Source: Lewinellaceae bacterium (GTDB lineage: Bacteria > Bacteroidota > Bacteroidia > Chitinophagales > Saprospiraceae). From it: a stretch of 64,000 nucleotides of DNA. Position 1 is the first letter of the stretch; each line of letters begins with the position of its first letter. The notes under the pieces were generated by a model. That model searched no databases. It was not told the origin of the DNA and saw nothing but the letters and a program-made list of their open reading frames with translations. A program made the position numbers and the translations under genes. Location of the stretch: contig JACJXX010000001.1 in the NCBI GenBank assembly GCA_020636435.1, forward strand, positions 1,426,001 through 1,490,000, read 5' to 3'. Below are positions 39,337 through 49,119 of this stretch, in pieces.

Positions 39337-40806
39337 ATGCCCGAAGAAGGAACAGCCCATTCCCCAAAGGCCATTCGCATCGAGGACTACGACTATCCGC
39401 TGCCCGAACAGCGCATCGCGCGCTTCCCTCTGGAGCAACGCGATGCCTCCCGTTTGCTGCTGTACCGCGCCGGGCAGCTCAGCCACACCACTTTCCGGAA
39501 TATTGCCGGGCACCTGCCTTCCGGCGCCGTGCTCGTCTTCAACGACACCAGGGTGATCCATGCGCGCCTCCACTTCCGCCTGCCCAACGGCAGCATACTG
39601 GAAATCCTCTGCCTCGAGCCGCTCACCCCGGCGGAGCACCAGCAGAACTTCAGCAGCAGCGGCCCGGTGCGCTGGCGCTGCCTGGTCGGCGGCAACCGAA
39701 AATGGAAAAGCGGCAAGATCGAAAAGGCCATTGACGGCCCGGAAGGGCGGAGCATACGCCTCCGGGCCACCCGCCTGAGCCGCTCCAACGGCGCCTTCGA
39801 CATCCGGTTTGAATGGGACGATCCCGCGCTGGCCTTCGGGGAGGCGCTCGCCCTGGCCGGCATCATTCCCCTGCCCCCTTACCTGAAGCGAAGCAACGTC
39901 CCCGACGACGAAGAACGTTACCAAACCGTTTACGCGCGCGAGCAAGGCTCCGTCGCTGCGCCTACCGCCGGCCTGCACTTCACCGGGGAGGTGCTGCAGG
40001 ACCTGAAGGACAAGGGCATTCAGATCCTGTTCGTCACCCTGCACGTCGGCGCCGGCACCTTCCGCCCGGTAAAAACCGACACCGTCGGCAACCACGAGAT
40101 GCACGAAGAGACGGTTTTCATCAACCGCGAAGCAATCGCCAGCCTGAAGGAAGCCCTGGAGGCCGGCCGGCCCATCATCCCGGTTGGCACTACCAGCGCC
40201 CGCCTGCTGGAAAGCTTGTACTGGCATGGGGCGGAAGTTGGAAGCGACCGTAGGGAGCCCCGCACCGACGAAGGAGGTCGGGGGCGGAAATTGGAAGCGA
40301 CCGTAGGGAGCCCCGCACCGACGAAGGAGGTCGGGGGCGGAAATCCGAAGCTTGCCCGGAAGAGCCCCGTACTTCAAAGAAGACGGGGCGAAGACGGGAC
40401 GGAAGGCTTAACAATCGAACCATCCAACCCCGAAACAATCGAACCATCCAACCATATAACAATCGAACCATCCACCCCCCCCCGCCTCTCCGTCTCCCAG
40501 TGGCAGCCCTACGAGCAGCCCTCCAACCTGCCCGCCGCCGACGCCTTGCAAGCCATCCTCGGCCGTTTGGACGCCCACGACCTGGATACCCTGCAGGGGC
40601 ATACCCGCCTGATCATCGCCCCTGGCTACCGGTTCCGCATCGTCAGCGGCATGATCACCAACTTTCATCAGCCGCGCAGCACGCTGCTGCTGCTCATCGC
40701 CGCCCTCGTCGGCGACAGGTGGCGCGACGCATACCAGTACGCCCTGGAAAACGATTTTCGCTTTTTGAGTTATGGAGACAGTTGCCTGCTGTTGCCGGAG
40801 GGGTAG
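39337..40806 (+). CDS. queA: tRNA preQ1(34) S-adenosylmethionine ribosyltransferase-isomerase with repeat-derived insertion
   Basis: QueA adds the cyclopentene-bearing moiety from SAM to preQ1 in tRNA during queuosine synthesis. At 489 residues it is far longer than relatives (about 350-410). The N-terminal part is normal (DYDYPLPEQRIARFPLEQRD, LVFNDTRVIHARL, PTAGLHFT, VGTTSARLLESLYW), and so is the C-terminus (PGYRFRIVSGMITNFHQPRS, LENDFRFLSYGDS). Between LYWHGAE and LSVSQWQPYEQP lies an in-frame insertion of about 80 residues (40236-40480). It is made of a 53-bp duplication and three 24-nt units of an intergenic-type octamer array (TIEPSNPE, TIEPSNHI, TIEPSTPP). All conserved blocks are intact, so the enzyme may still work. 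The start at 39337 has a TATATTTG box at 39318-39325 just upstream. Confidence 0.92.
   Translation: MPEEGTAHSPKAIRIEDYDYPLPEQRIARFPLEQRDASRLLLYRAGQLSHTTFRNIAGHLPSGAVLVFNDTRVIHARLHFRLPNGSILEILCLEPLTPAEHQQNFSSSGPVRWRCLVGGNRKWKSGKIEKAIDGPEGRSIRLRATRLSRSNGAFDIRFEWDDPALAFGEALALAGIIPLPPYLKRSNVPDDEERYQTVYAREQGSVAAPTAGLHFTGEVLQDLKDKGIQILFVTLHVGAGTFRPVKTDTVGNHEMHEETVFINREAIASLKEALEAGRPIIPVGTTSARLLESLYWHGAEVGSDRREPRTDEGGRGRKLEATVGSPAPTKEVGGGNPKLARKSPVLQRRRGEDGTEGLTIEPSNPETIEPSNHITIEPSTPPRLSVSQWQPYEQPSNLPAADALQAILGRLDAHDLDTLQGHTRLIIAPGYRFRIVSGMITNFHQPRSTLLLLIAALVGDRWRDAYQYALENDFRFLSYGDSCLLLPEG
40231..40345 (+). repeat. 53-bp tandem duplication inside queA
   Basis: GCGGAAGTTGGAAGCGACCG at 40231 repeats with one change at 40284. 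A third, partial copy begins at 40337. Since 53 is not a multiple of three, the copies are read in different frames (DRREPRTDEGG versus ATVGSPAPTKE). Confidence 0.85.
40409..40474 (+). repeat. Octanucleotide array inside queA, ordered as 24-nt units
   Basis: The units run AACAATCG, AACCATCC, AACCCCGA / AACAATCG, AACCATCC, AACCATAT / AACAATCG, AACCATCC. In reverse complement these are GGATGGTT and CGATTGTT, the units of the metH-side array. Three octamers make 24 nt, so the frame is kept as eight-residue repeats. Confidence 0.85.
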
Positions 40807-40811
40807 CTGTT

Positions 40812-42113
40812 TTACAAATTAATTCTAAACTCCGTCCACCCATCCTCCCCGGTGCGCAGGGAAAAGCCAAACCCGTGGTTGACCAGGATTTCGCGGCTCA
40901 GGGTCAGGCCGACGCCCTGCCCGTCTTTTTTGGTGGTGAAAAAGGGGGAGAACAACTGTTCTTCCAGCTCGGGCGGGATGCCGGGGCCGTTATTGCGGAT
41001 GAAGATATGGCCGTTGGCTTCGGGGGAGGCGCCGAGGAGGATGGCGCTCGCCCCCACTGCTTCCACCGCATTCTTCACCGCATTCACCAGTACCTGTTCC
41101 ATCTGCTGCACGTCGATGTCGGCGTACAAGGGAGGCGCCGGCAGTTGCAGGGTGATGGCGACGCCCTTGTGGGCCGCCTGCGCGCTCATCAGGCGGGCTA
41201 CGCCTTCCAGCAATTGGTTGAGGGAATACGGCTCGCGTTGAGGCGGCGGCAGGCGCACGATATCGGCGAAGTTGCGCATGAAGCGGTTGAGGCGGCCGTT
41301 GCGGTCGATGCAGACCTGTTGAACTTCGCGAAACTCCCTGCTGTTTTCCGACGGCATTTCATCGCCATAACTGAGGGTAGCCTGCAGGATGGAGTTGATC
41401 GCTCCGATGGTATTGTTCACCTCGTGGGCCATCATGCGGATGACCTTGCCGTAGGCATTCTTCTCGGCGCGCAAAATCTCGGCGGTCAGTTCTTCCACCA
41501 TAATAAACGGCCGGGCAAAGCCCCGGTCGACAAACTCCGCTTTGAGGCATTTATAGGTTTCCAGCCCCTGAATGTTCACGGTTTGCGCCTGGCCGGAAGG
41601 CAGCGCCGCCGCAACGCGGGCCACCGGGTGGGCAATTTCCGCCAGGGGTTTGCCCAGGACGCCTGCTGTTGGCGAAAGCTGCAGCAGTTCCCGCGCCTTG
41701 GGGTTCAGCTCCGTGATGCAGCCGTCGTAATCCAGGATGATGATGCCGGTCGGCGAGGTGTGGATGAGTTTGTCGAGGAAGAAGTGCTGTTGCTCCTGCA
41801 AGGTGCGCTCCTCCCGCAGGCGGTCGATCATCTCGTTGTAAACCTCGATCAGGCGGTCGGTTTCGCGTTTCCCGGTGGGGATGAACTTGACGTTGAAGTC
41901 GCGGTCCTTGATGGCGTCGATGCCGGTGAGCAGCAGCTCCAGAGGCTCGCTCAGGCCGCGAAAGGCGTTGAGGCAAAGCAGAAAAGAAGCGATGATGGCT
42001 GTTTCGGCAAGGATAAAAGCCACCCACTTTTCGCGAAACAAAAAGAAAGACAGCGCCAGAGCCGCCAGGTGGATGGGCAACAAAAAGAGGAAAAACTTAG
42101 TCCGTGTCTTCAT
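40812..42113 (-). CDS. Membrane histidine kinase (NtrY-like), partner of the NtrC-type regulator
   Basis: 433 residues: two N-terminal membrane helices (about 7-26 and 30-48), a HAMP-like linker, a PAS domain (about 115-175; TGIIILDYDGCITELNPKAR), the H box MMAHEVNNTIGAINS with His about 230, and a HATPase domain (N box VLVNAVKNAVEAV, NNGPGIP, FFTTKKDGQGVGLTLSREI). It resembles the NtrY-like kinases that pair with sigma-54 activators in Bacteroidota. Its ATG lies within the 3' end of the regulator gene (17-bp overlap), so the two are translationally coupled. The signal sensed is unknown; the neighbouring efflux operon suggests envelope or drug stress. Confidence 0.9.
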   Translation of the reverse strand: MKTRTKFFLFLLPIHLAALALSFFLFREKWVAFILAETAIIASFLLCLNAFRGLSEPLELLLTGIDAIKDRDFNVKFIPTGKRETDRLIEVYNEMIDRLREERTLQEQQHFFLDKLIHTSPTGIIILDYDGCITELNPKARELLQLSPTAGVLGKPLAEIAHPVARVAAALPSGQAQTVNIQGLETYKCLKAEFVDRGFARPFIMVEELTAEILRAEKNAYGKVIRMMAHEVNNTIGAINSILQATLSYGDEMPSENSREFREVQQVCIDRNGRLNRFMRNFADIVRLPPPQREPYSLNQLLEGVARLMSAQAAHKGVAITLQLPAPPLYADIDVQQMEQVLVNAVKNAVEAVGASAILLGASPEANGHIFIRNNGPGIPPELEEQLFSPFFTTKKDGQGVGLTLSREILVNHGFGFSLRTGEDGWTEFRINL

Positions 42114-43467
42114 AGGATATGCCGTATTTATCGAGGCGCCGGTAGAGGGAGCTGCGCGTCAGGCCCAGGGACCGGGCCACCCGGGCCACCTTGTTGCGGT
42201 GGTGGGCCATGGCCTTTTTGATCATTTCGACTTCCATTTCCTCCAGGGTCATGGCGCCGACCGGCGGCAGCTCATCTCCGCCGGCGCGGCGCGGCGCGGC
42301 CTGCATCTGAGCCTGGAAATCGCCGGCCTGCAGCTCATCGTGGGGCGATACCAGCACGGTGCGTTCCACCAGGTTTTTCAACTGCCGGATGTTGCCGGGC
42401 AGGGACAGCCCTTCCAGCCATTGCATGGCGGCCTTGGTGGCTTTGAGCCGGGGGCGGTTGTAGATTTCGCGCAGGTTGCCGAGGAAAAATTCCAGCAGCA
42501 GCGGGATGTCTTCCGGCCGCTCCCGCAGAGGAGGCAGTTGGATGGTGATCAGGTTGATGCGGTAGAACAAATCTTCGCGGAAACTGCCGTCGGCCACCAT
42601 CTCTTCCAGGCGCCGGTTGGTGGCGCTGACCACCCGCACGTCCACCTTTCGCGTGCGGCTGCTGCCCAGCACCTCGTAGGTGCGGTCCTGCAGCACCCTC
42701 AGGAGTTTCACCTGGCTGGACAGCCCCAGGTCGCCGATCTCATCCAGGAAGATGGTGCCGGTATTGGCCATTTCAAAGCGCCCCACCCGGTCGGAACGGG
42801 CATCGGTAAAAGCGCCGCGAACGTGGCCGAACATTTCGCTTTCGAACAAAGAAGAAGAGATGCCGCCCAGGTTGACCTTCACGAAAGGGCGGGCCTGCCG
42901 CCGGCTGTTCTGGTGGATCGCTTCGGCGATCAGTTCCTTGCCCGTCCCGCTTTCCCCCATGATCAGCACCGGCGCGTCGGTGGCGGCCACCCGGCCCACT
43001 GTTTCCAATACTTTCAGAAAAGCCGGCGCCTGCCCGATGATGTGGCCGAAGTCGTAATCGGCTTCCAGTTTCCTGCGGCTCATCTTCAACCCTCTGAGCT
43101 GGGAAAGCTCCAGCACCGTCCGGATGGACTGCATCAGGTACTCATTGTCCCAGGGCTTGTTGACGAAATCGCGGGCGCCCAGTTTCATGCCCTCCACTGC
43201 CAGGTCGACCGTTGCCCAACCGGTGATGAGGATGACCGGTACCGCCGGCTGCAATTTCCCGATGGCTTTCAGCAACTGCAGCCCCTCTTCTCCGGAAGTA
43301 TCCAGGGAGAAGTTCATATCCAGCAAGATGAGCGCCGGTTGTTCGGTTTGCAGGAAAGCCAGGGCCTCCTCCGGCGCAGCCACGCCATGGGATGCATAGC
43401 CTTCCTTTTTCAGCAAGAGGGCCAGCGAGGCCCGCACGGCGCTGTCATCGTCGATGATTAGGATCAT
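42097..43467 (-). CDS. NtrC-type sigma-54-dependent response regulator
   Basis: 456 residues from the ATG at 43465-43467 (MILIIDDDSAVR). A longer frame from 43533 is not supported. Domains: receiver with phospho-acceptor Asp50 (LILLDMNF); an AAA+ domain with Walker A GESGTGKELI, the sigma-54 contact loop as GAFTDA rather than GAFTGA, and FLDEIGDLGLSSQVKLLRVL; and a C-terminal FIS-type helix-turn-helix (NKVARVARSLGLTRSSLYRRL). It activates RpoN promoters when phosphorylated. The likely target is the efflux operon starting at 50579, which has a -24/-12 promoter and a palindromic upstream site. Confidence 0.93.
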   Translation of the reverse strand: MILIIDDDSAVRASLALLLKKEGYASHGVAAPEEALAFLQTEQPALILLDMNFSLDTSGEEGLQLLKAIGKLQPAVPVILITGWATVDLAVEGMKLGARDFVNKPWDNEYLMQSIRTVLELSQLRGLKMSRRKLEADYDFGHIIGQAPAFLKVLETVGRVAATDAPVLIMGESGTGKELIAEAIHQNSRRQARPFVKVNLGGISSSLFESEMFGHVRGAFTDARSDRVGRFEMANTGTIFLDEIGDLGLSSQVKLLRVLQDRTYEVLGSSRTRKVDVRVVSATNRRLEEMVADGSFREDLFYRINLITIQLPPLRERPEDIPLLLEFFLGNLREIYNRPRLKATKAAMQWLEGLSLPGNIRQLKNLVERTVLVSPHDELQAGDFQAQMQAAPRRAGGDELPPVGAMTLEEMEVEMIKKAMAHHRNKVARVARSLGLTRSSLYRRLDKYGISYEDTD

Positions 43468-44012
43468 AAGGGTCGTAGTTGAAGCCCCCGAAGGGCTGTG
43501 CGTATAACGGGCTACCTGTCTAACATTGGCCACACGGGTTGTTGTCCGTTACCTGTTGTCCGTTGACCGCTGTTGCAACTTGCTGGCTGCCAAACGTATG
43601 GCTGCCCAGCGCGTAACTTCTCAATAAATGGAAAAAAAACCTGTCGTCCTTACAGGACTAAACCGCCACTCCACCCTATTCCAGGGCCTTACGGCCCTGG
43701 CAACGAGCTTTCATCCCTACGGGATTTGCGCTCGGACTTTTAGCGGGTGGCAGAATTTAATTCCAGGCAAAAATATCCGAGAAACCTTTTTGCACAACCC
43801 CTTCGGAGACGTGTGGCGCCATATATCGATTATAGCAGCGCCTGAAGGAGGATTTACGTCTCCGACGCCAAATAAATTTGACGCACCGAGGCAAACGTCC
43901 CGGTAGCTACGCAAAACGTTATAATGAGCAAATATAAAAAAGCCGCCGAAGTCTACTTTTCAATTTTATCCCGCCAAAAAAGCGGGATTGCGGTTAAAAG
44001 AACCGGCGCGCC
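43468..44012. other. Intergenic region with dispersed repeat
   Basis: 545 bp between the regulator gene and the last permease gene of the efflux operon. It includes copy 2 of the structured repeat (43613-43728). No gene is supported. Confidence 0.45.
43613..43728. repeat. Dispersed structured repeat, copy 2
   Basis: GTAACTTCTCAATAAAT, then CTGTCGTCCTTA and the palindrome CCAGGGCCTTACGGCCCTGG, and CATCCCTACGGGATT. In reverse complement these match segments of 14236-14518 in the same order. Confidence 0.7.
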
Positions 44013-45185
44013 TTACTCCTCATGCAGCACCATCGCCGGCTGCACCCGCGCCGCCTCCCGGCTGGGCATGAAAGCGCAGGCCGCCACCAGAGCCAGCAGG
44101 ATAGCTACCGAAGCCAGGGCGGCGCTCAGGTAGATGCCCGCATCCAGGCCGAAGACCCCGAGCAGGGGGAACTGCCCGGCGAAAAACAGCCCCACCGCCA
44201 CGGCAAAGGCGGCGATAACGACGGCCTCGCCGACAAAATGGGCCAGAATGCCGCCTCGGGTGGCGCCCATCGCCCGCCGCAGCCCGATCTCCCCCCTCCG
44301 TTTGCGGATGTTGAACCAGAGGACGCCCAGCAGGCCAAGGCCTACATTGAGCAGCAGAAAGCCGCAAACGGTGGAAGCCATGATCATGGGAACCTTGGTG
44401 ATGGCGTGCTGGTTTCGGCGCTGCCCTTCGAGGTACGACAATTCGATGTTGGCGTTCCTGGCCAGGCCGTTGAGTTCCTTGAGCAACGCCGCTTCAAAGG
44501 TGGCGTCCGCCCCGGCATTGACCTTCAGCAAGAGCACATCCGCCGGCACCTCATGCGAGCGGTGGTTGATGAAAACCACCGGCTCAGGCTCCTGGAATTC
44601 CCCGCTCAACTTGAAATTGCCCAGAACGCCCACCACCTTCCATTTTTTCCCGTCTTCCGAAAAGCCTACCATTTTGCCCAGGGCAGGTTCATCGCCGAAC
44701 AAGGCTTCCCGGGCCTGCCGGTTGAGCACCACCACCGGCTGCCCGCTTTCCACCTCCGCCCGGTCCATCCAGCGCCCTTCTTCCAGCGGGATGTTCAACA
44801 CCGAGGCATAATTTTCATCCGCCATAACCATCTGTGCCAGCAGGGACTTCCCTTCGCAGTGAATGCTCCATTGTATAGTGGTCTGCGAATAAGGCGTATT
44901 GGAAGAAGTCAACGCCGCTTCCTTCACCTCGCTGTGGCTCGCCGCCTGCCGCCGCGCGCGCTCCACGGCATTGTAAAACAGGCTGTCCGGCATGTCCTGC
45001 CGGGTAAAATACACGGCCCATACATCTTTATAATCGTAGCCCAGCGGCTGCGCGTAATTGCCGTAGTTGTAGAACACCAGGCTCATCACCCCAAAGAGGA
45101 CGATGAAGGAAGCAAAAATTTCCGTCGTCAGCAAGAAGTTGCTCCGTTTTTTGTTCCAGATCAGTTTGATTAAGTGCTTTATCAT
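44013..45185 (-). CDS. ABC transporter permease (MacB/FtsX type), second of two
   Basis: 390 residues from the ATG at 45183-45185 (MIKHLIKLIWNKKRSNF). The architecture is a MacB-type permease: one N-terminal membrane helix, a periplasmic domain of about 230 residues, then three C-terminal helices (VCGFLLLNVGLGLLGVLWF and following) ending in the FtsX signature (KRRGEIGLRRAMGATRGGILAHFV; PSREAARVQPAMVLHEE). With the other permease and the ATPase it should form a mechanotransmission exporter that drives substrates from the periplasm through the TolC-like channel. Confidence 0.9.
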   Translation of the reverse strand: MIKHLIKLIWNKKRSNFLLTTEIFASFIVLFGVMSLVFYNYGNYAQPLGYDYKDVWAVYFTRQDMPDSLFYNAVERARRQAASHSEVKEAALTSSNTPYSQTTIQWSIHCEGKSLLAQMVMADENYASVLNIPLEEGRWMDRAEVESGQPVVVLNRQAREALFGDEPALGKMVGFSEDGKKWKVVGVLGNFKLSGEFQEPEPVVFINHRSHEVPADVLLLKVNAGADATFEAALLKELNGLARNANIELSYLEGQRRNQHAITKVPMIMASTVCGFLLLNVGLGLLGVLWFNIRKRRGEIGLRRAMGATRGGILAHFVGEAVVIAAFAVAVGLFFAGQFPLLGVFGLDAGIYLSAALASVAILLALVAACAFMPSREAARVQPAMVLHEE

Positions 45186-45347
45186 GGTTGTTTTTTTTAA
45201 TCGCAATTTGGGAGTGTTCAAACCGCCGTGCTTTTTAGTTTTACGCTGAGATACGCAGAGCGCGCAAGCACCTGGGGATCAAAATTTTTACTCTGTGGTC
45301 CTCTGCGTTCTCTGCGGTCAGAATAACAAGGGTTGACACAGTTTTTT

Positions 45348-45665
45348 GAACCCCCGTACACCCCGTACACCTCGTACATCGTACACCGTACACCCTGTAC
45401 ACCTCGACGAGACACATCGTACATGTCCCGTACACCGTACACCCCCAGGCTCTGCCCAGAACCCGTACACCCTACACCCCCAGCTCTGCCCAGAACCCGT
45501 ACACCGTACACCCTACACCCCCTGCTCTGCCCAGAACCCGTACACCCTACACCCTACACCCCCTGCTCTGCCCAGAACCCGTACACCGTACACCCCCTGC
45601 TCTGCCCAGAACCCCTACACCGTACACCCCCAGCTCTGCCCAGAACCCGTACACCGTACACCCCC
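45348..45665. repeat. 34/41-bp composite repeat between the two permease genes
   Basis: Six copies of a unit starting TCTGCCCAGAACCCGTACAC, at 45451, 45485, 45526, 45567, 45601 and 45635. The spacing is either 34 or 41 bp, the difference being one extra 7-nt CACCGTA/CACCCTA piece. Simpler GTACACC repeats precede it. Just upstream (45240-45330) is the phrase CTCTGCGTTCTCTGCGGT. Confidence 0.85.
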
Positions 45666-45671
45666 ACTACC

Positions 45672-46922
45672 CTACCCTTCCCCGCCTCTCAACGCATCCA
45701 CAACATTCATTCTGGACATGCGGTAGGCCGGAATCACTCCGGAGAGGATGCCGAAGGCCAGGCAGGCGGCCAGGCCGATCAGCAGCACCCGCAGGTTGAT
45801 GGCCAGGTCGGCGCCGGGGATCAGCCCGCTTTCGTTGAAAATCTTAAGCACGATAGCGGCAAGCAAAACGGCCGCCAGCCCACCGAGCAGGGTAATGAAA
45901 ATATTCTCAACGAGAAACTGCACCACCAACCTGCCCGCAGAAGCCCCGAAGGCCTTTCGGATGCCGATCTCCGAAGAGCGCTCCATGATGCGGCTGACGT
46001 TGAGGTTGACCAGGTTGATGGCGGGCAGCAACATAAACAACAGCATGAAGATGCCGATCACCGCATAGAAAATGGCTTTGGAGGCATTGTCCAGAAAGCC
46101 CAGGTTCAGAAAATACTCCAAATAGGTGTGCGCTTCCGAATCCAGTTGTTTGAAGACGAATCCATCGTCCTCCATCGGCAGTTCTATCTTGCTCAGGGCA
46201 TGTTGGTACTCCTCCCGGATGCGGGGGAAGTCGGACGGGTTGCCGGCCATCAAAATGCCGATGTAATTGCCGGTCAGCCCCGTGCCCCGGGCCTGGCTTT
46301 TGCCGACCGAATAAGGCAGATACACATCAGCCGACACCATCAGGCGGGTGACGGGCACGTCGCGCACCACACCTATGACGCGGTAAGACTCGTTTTCCAC
46401 CACAATAGGTTGCCCGATGACCTGAGCCCCTTCTCCAAAAAAATTGTCGCGCGTGCGTTCATTGATGACCGCCACGTAATCGCCGTTTCGGATGTGCTCT
46501 TCGTTGTAGGGTTTGCCTTCCAGAAAATCAAAGGCCGTGATGGCCCAAAAATTCGGGTCGGTAAACTTGAGGTTCAATTTCAGCCGGCGGCTGCCTGTGT
46601 AGGCGTTGGCAAAGCTGGGCAGGGAGGTTATCCCGATCATCTCCGGCGCCTGCAGCGGCTGGACGTAGGTTTTCAGAAAATGAAAACTCGGCGGGCCCGT
46701 GCGGTGCGACTGCTCCTCCGGGTTCCAGCAATCGATCTTGCCCACGTAAAGGCAACGCCCCCGGTTTATATCCGGATAGTGCGGCGCAATGAGATGGTCG
46801 AGAAAAGCCGACAGGGCCAGCACAATCAATAAAGTGAATACAATGCCGAACAGGCTCACAAAGGTGAAGAACCGGTTGCGGCCGAGTACTTTGAGGGTTA
46901 TTTTTAAATAGTTCTGTAGCAT
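45672..46922 (-). CDS. ABC transporter permease (MacB/FtsX type), first of two
   Basis: 416 residues from the ATG at 46920-46922 (MLQNYLKITLKVLGRNRFFTF). An N-terminal membrane helix (LFGIVFTLLIVLALSAFL), a large periplasmic domain, then a three-helix C-terminal FtsX domain (SEIGIRKAFGASAGRLVVQFL; GVIPAYRMSRMNVVDALRGG). It is paired with the 44013 permease as a heteromeric MacB-like exporter. Thirty bases separate its start from the ATPase stop codon. Confidence 0.9.
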   Translation of the reverse strand: MLQNYLKITLKVLGRNRFFTFVSLFGIVFTLLIVLALSAFLDHLIAPHYPDINRGRCLYVGKIDCWNPEEQSHRTGPPSFHFLKTYVQPLQAPEMIGITSLPSFANAYTGSRRLKLNLKFTDPNFWAITAFDFLEGKPYNEEHIRNGDYVAVINERTRDNFFGEGAQVIGQPIVVENESYRVIGVVRDVPVTRLMVSADVYLPYSVGKSQARGTGLTGNYIGILMAGNPSDFPRIREEYQHALSKIELPMEDDGFVFKQLDSEAHTYLEYFLNLGFLDNASKAIFYAVIGIFMLLFMLLPAINLVNLNVSRIMERSSEIGIRKAFGASAGRLVVQFLVENIFITLLGGLAAVLLAAIVLKIFNESGLIPGADLAINLRVLLIGLAACLAFGILSGVIPAYRMSRMNVVDALRGGEG

Positions 46923-46952
46923 GGTCTTTTTTTTTGTGTACACCTTCACGCC

Positions 46953-47618
<666 letters not shown>

Positions 47619-47619
47619 A

Positions 47620-47662
47620 TTGAATGAGTGATTGAGTGATTGAGTGAATGAATGAGTGAATG
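47620..47662. repeat. Short octanucleotide array between ATPase and tolC-like genes
   Basis: The units GAGTGATT, GAGTGATT, GAGTGAAT and GAATGAGT fill the whole gap between the two genes of the operon. Confidence 0.75.
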
Positions 47663-47670
47663 TACGCATT

Positions 47671-49119
47671 CTACAACCTCGCCCCCCGTTCAAAATCATA
47701 CAACGCCAGGCTGCGCAGGTTGTAATAAGCCAGCCAGAAAGAGCGCAGGGCCCGGATGTAATCGCGGCGGGCAAAATCCTTTTCCTGGAGCGCCAGGTTG
47801 AGGTCGGTGATGCTCAGGTTGCCCAGCAGGAATCGATCTTTGGCGATCTGATAGCGCTCGCGGGCGATCTGGTCGGCGTCGTAGCTCAGTTGCAGCTGTT
47901 CGCGCAGCATATTGTACAATTTGGCCTGGGTGCGCACCTCCTGTTCGAAATTGGCCTTATCCTGTTCGATGGAAGCTTCGGCAAACTCCTGGCCAGCGCG
48001 GGCCGTTGCCCGGCGGGAGGAGGCCCTGCCCCAGTCGACGATGGGTATGGAGAACTGCAACTGCACCGACTCATAATCCTGCGGTTGGCGGTAGATTTCG
48101 CCAAAGCGGGCAGCGCGGTTCGACAGCCCGAAACTGGCGGAGAGGGTGGCCTCTATGCCTGTCTCGCCGCGGGCGAGCGCCATGGCCTGTTCGGCCTGCA
48201 ATTTCCGCCGCTCGAAGCCCGCCACTTCCGGCCGGTTGGCCCAGGCCAGCTTCAGGACGTGTTCTTCGTCCACTTTCAGGGCGGGAATATCGGCCGGAAT
48301 TTCCAGTACCAGGGCCTCCTCCCGCCGGATGCCGGCAAAGGACCGGAGGCCGAGCTGAGCCGCTTCGAGTTCCTGGCGGGCCGAAGCTACGTCTTTGCGG
48401 GCGTTCAGCACGCTGAGCTGGAGCTGCAGCAGGTCGTTGCGGGAGAGCAGGCCCAGGGCTTCGCGTTCCTGGGCGACCTTAAAGATGGTGTCGTTGCCCG
48501 ACAGGTTGCCCTGCGCCATTTCCAGGTTGACCTGCGCCAGCAGCAGGTCGAAATACAGGCCCGTAGCCTCTACGGCGATCTCTTCCCGGCGCTGCAGGTA
48601 CTGCAACTGGCTTTCCTTGTACCGAAGCGGCTCGATGCGTTTATCCCACTTCAGCTCGTTGTAGCCGAAGAGGGGCTGGCTGAAGCCGATGGCAAAGGGC
48701 TGGCCGCTGTAGAGGGCCTTATTGCGGTCGAAATCGTCGAAGCGCTGCACCACCGTGCTGGCAAAGACTTCCCCTCCGGTAGCTGTGATGGGCTGGCTCA
48801 GGCCCAGCCGGATACCGGAATTGTTGACCGTCACCGACTGGAAATCTACGGTGCCGTCGGGTTGCACCACTTCCTGAAAAGCCCGGGTAAAATCGGGCAG
48901 GTTGCCCATCAGCAGCAACTGCGGCCGAAGGCCCGCCTGGAAAGCGCGCCACTCCCAGTAGCGGGTGTCCATCGTCGTCTTCGCCTGCCGGGCTGCGATC
49001 GACTGCTCCTGCGCCTGGCTTACCAACTGCCGGAGGGACAACGGGCCGGTCTGCGCCCCGGCCGTGGCCAGGGACAAAAATAAGAGGAATGGGGAGAAAA
49101 AGATGCCGGGTGGTTTCAT
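47671..49119 (-). CDS. TolC-family outer membrane efflux protein
   Basis: 482 residues with a signal peptide (MKPPGIFFSPFLLFLSLATAGA). It is a long helical protein with the two-fold repeat of TolC: coiled-coil heptads such as LRRLEAALEQ-like segments (here SARQELEAAQLGLRSFAG and REQLQLSYDADQIARERYQIA) and beta strands such as VQLQFSIPIVDWGRASSR. It should form the outer membrane channel for the exporter. It lies between the fusion protein gene and the ATPase gene, separated from each by octamer arrays. Confidence 0.9.
   Translation of the reverse strand: MKPPGIFFSPFLLFLSLATAGAQTGPLSLRQLVSQAQEQSIAARQAKTTMDTRYWEWRAFQAGLRPQLLLMGNLPDFTRAFQEVVQPDGTVDFQSVTVNNSGIRLGLSQPITATGGEVFASTVVQRFDDFDRNKALYSGQPFAIGFSQPLFGYNELKWDKRIEPLRYKESQLQYLQRREEIAVEATGLYFDLLLAQVNLEMAQGNLSGNDTIFKVAQEREALGLLSRNDLLQLQLSVLNARKDVASARQELEAAQLGLRSFAGIRREEALVLEIPADIPALKVDEEHVLKLAWANRPEVAGFERRKLQAEQAMALARGETGIEATLSASFGLSNRAARFGEIYRQPQDYESVQLQFSIPIVDWGRASSRRATARAGQEFAEASIEQDKANFEQEVRTQAKLYNMLREQLQLSYDADQIARERYQIAKDRFLLGNLSITDLNLALQEKDFARRDYIRALRSFWLAYYNLRSLALYDFERGARL

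Noticed and set aside
45451..45665. CRISPR array from six regular 34/41-bp units
   Set aside because: There are no unique spacers. The whole unit repeats, and the spacing varies by a heptamer.
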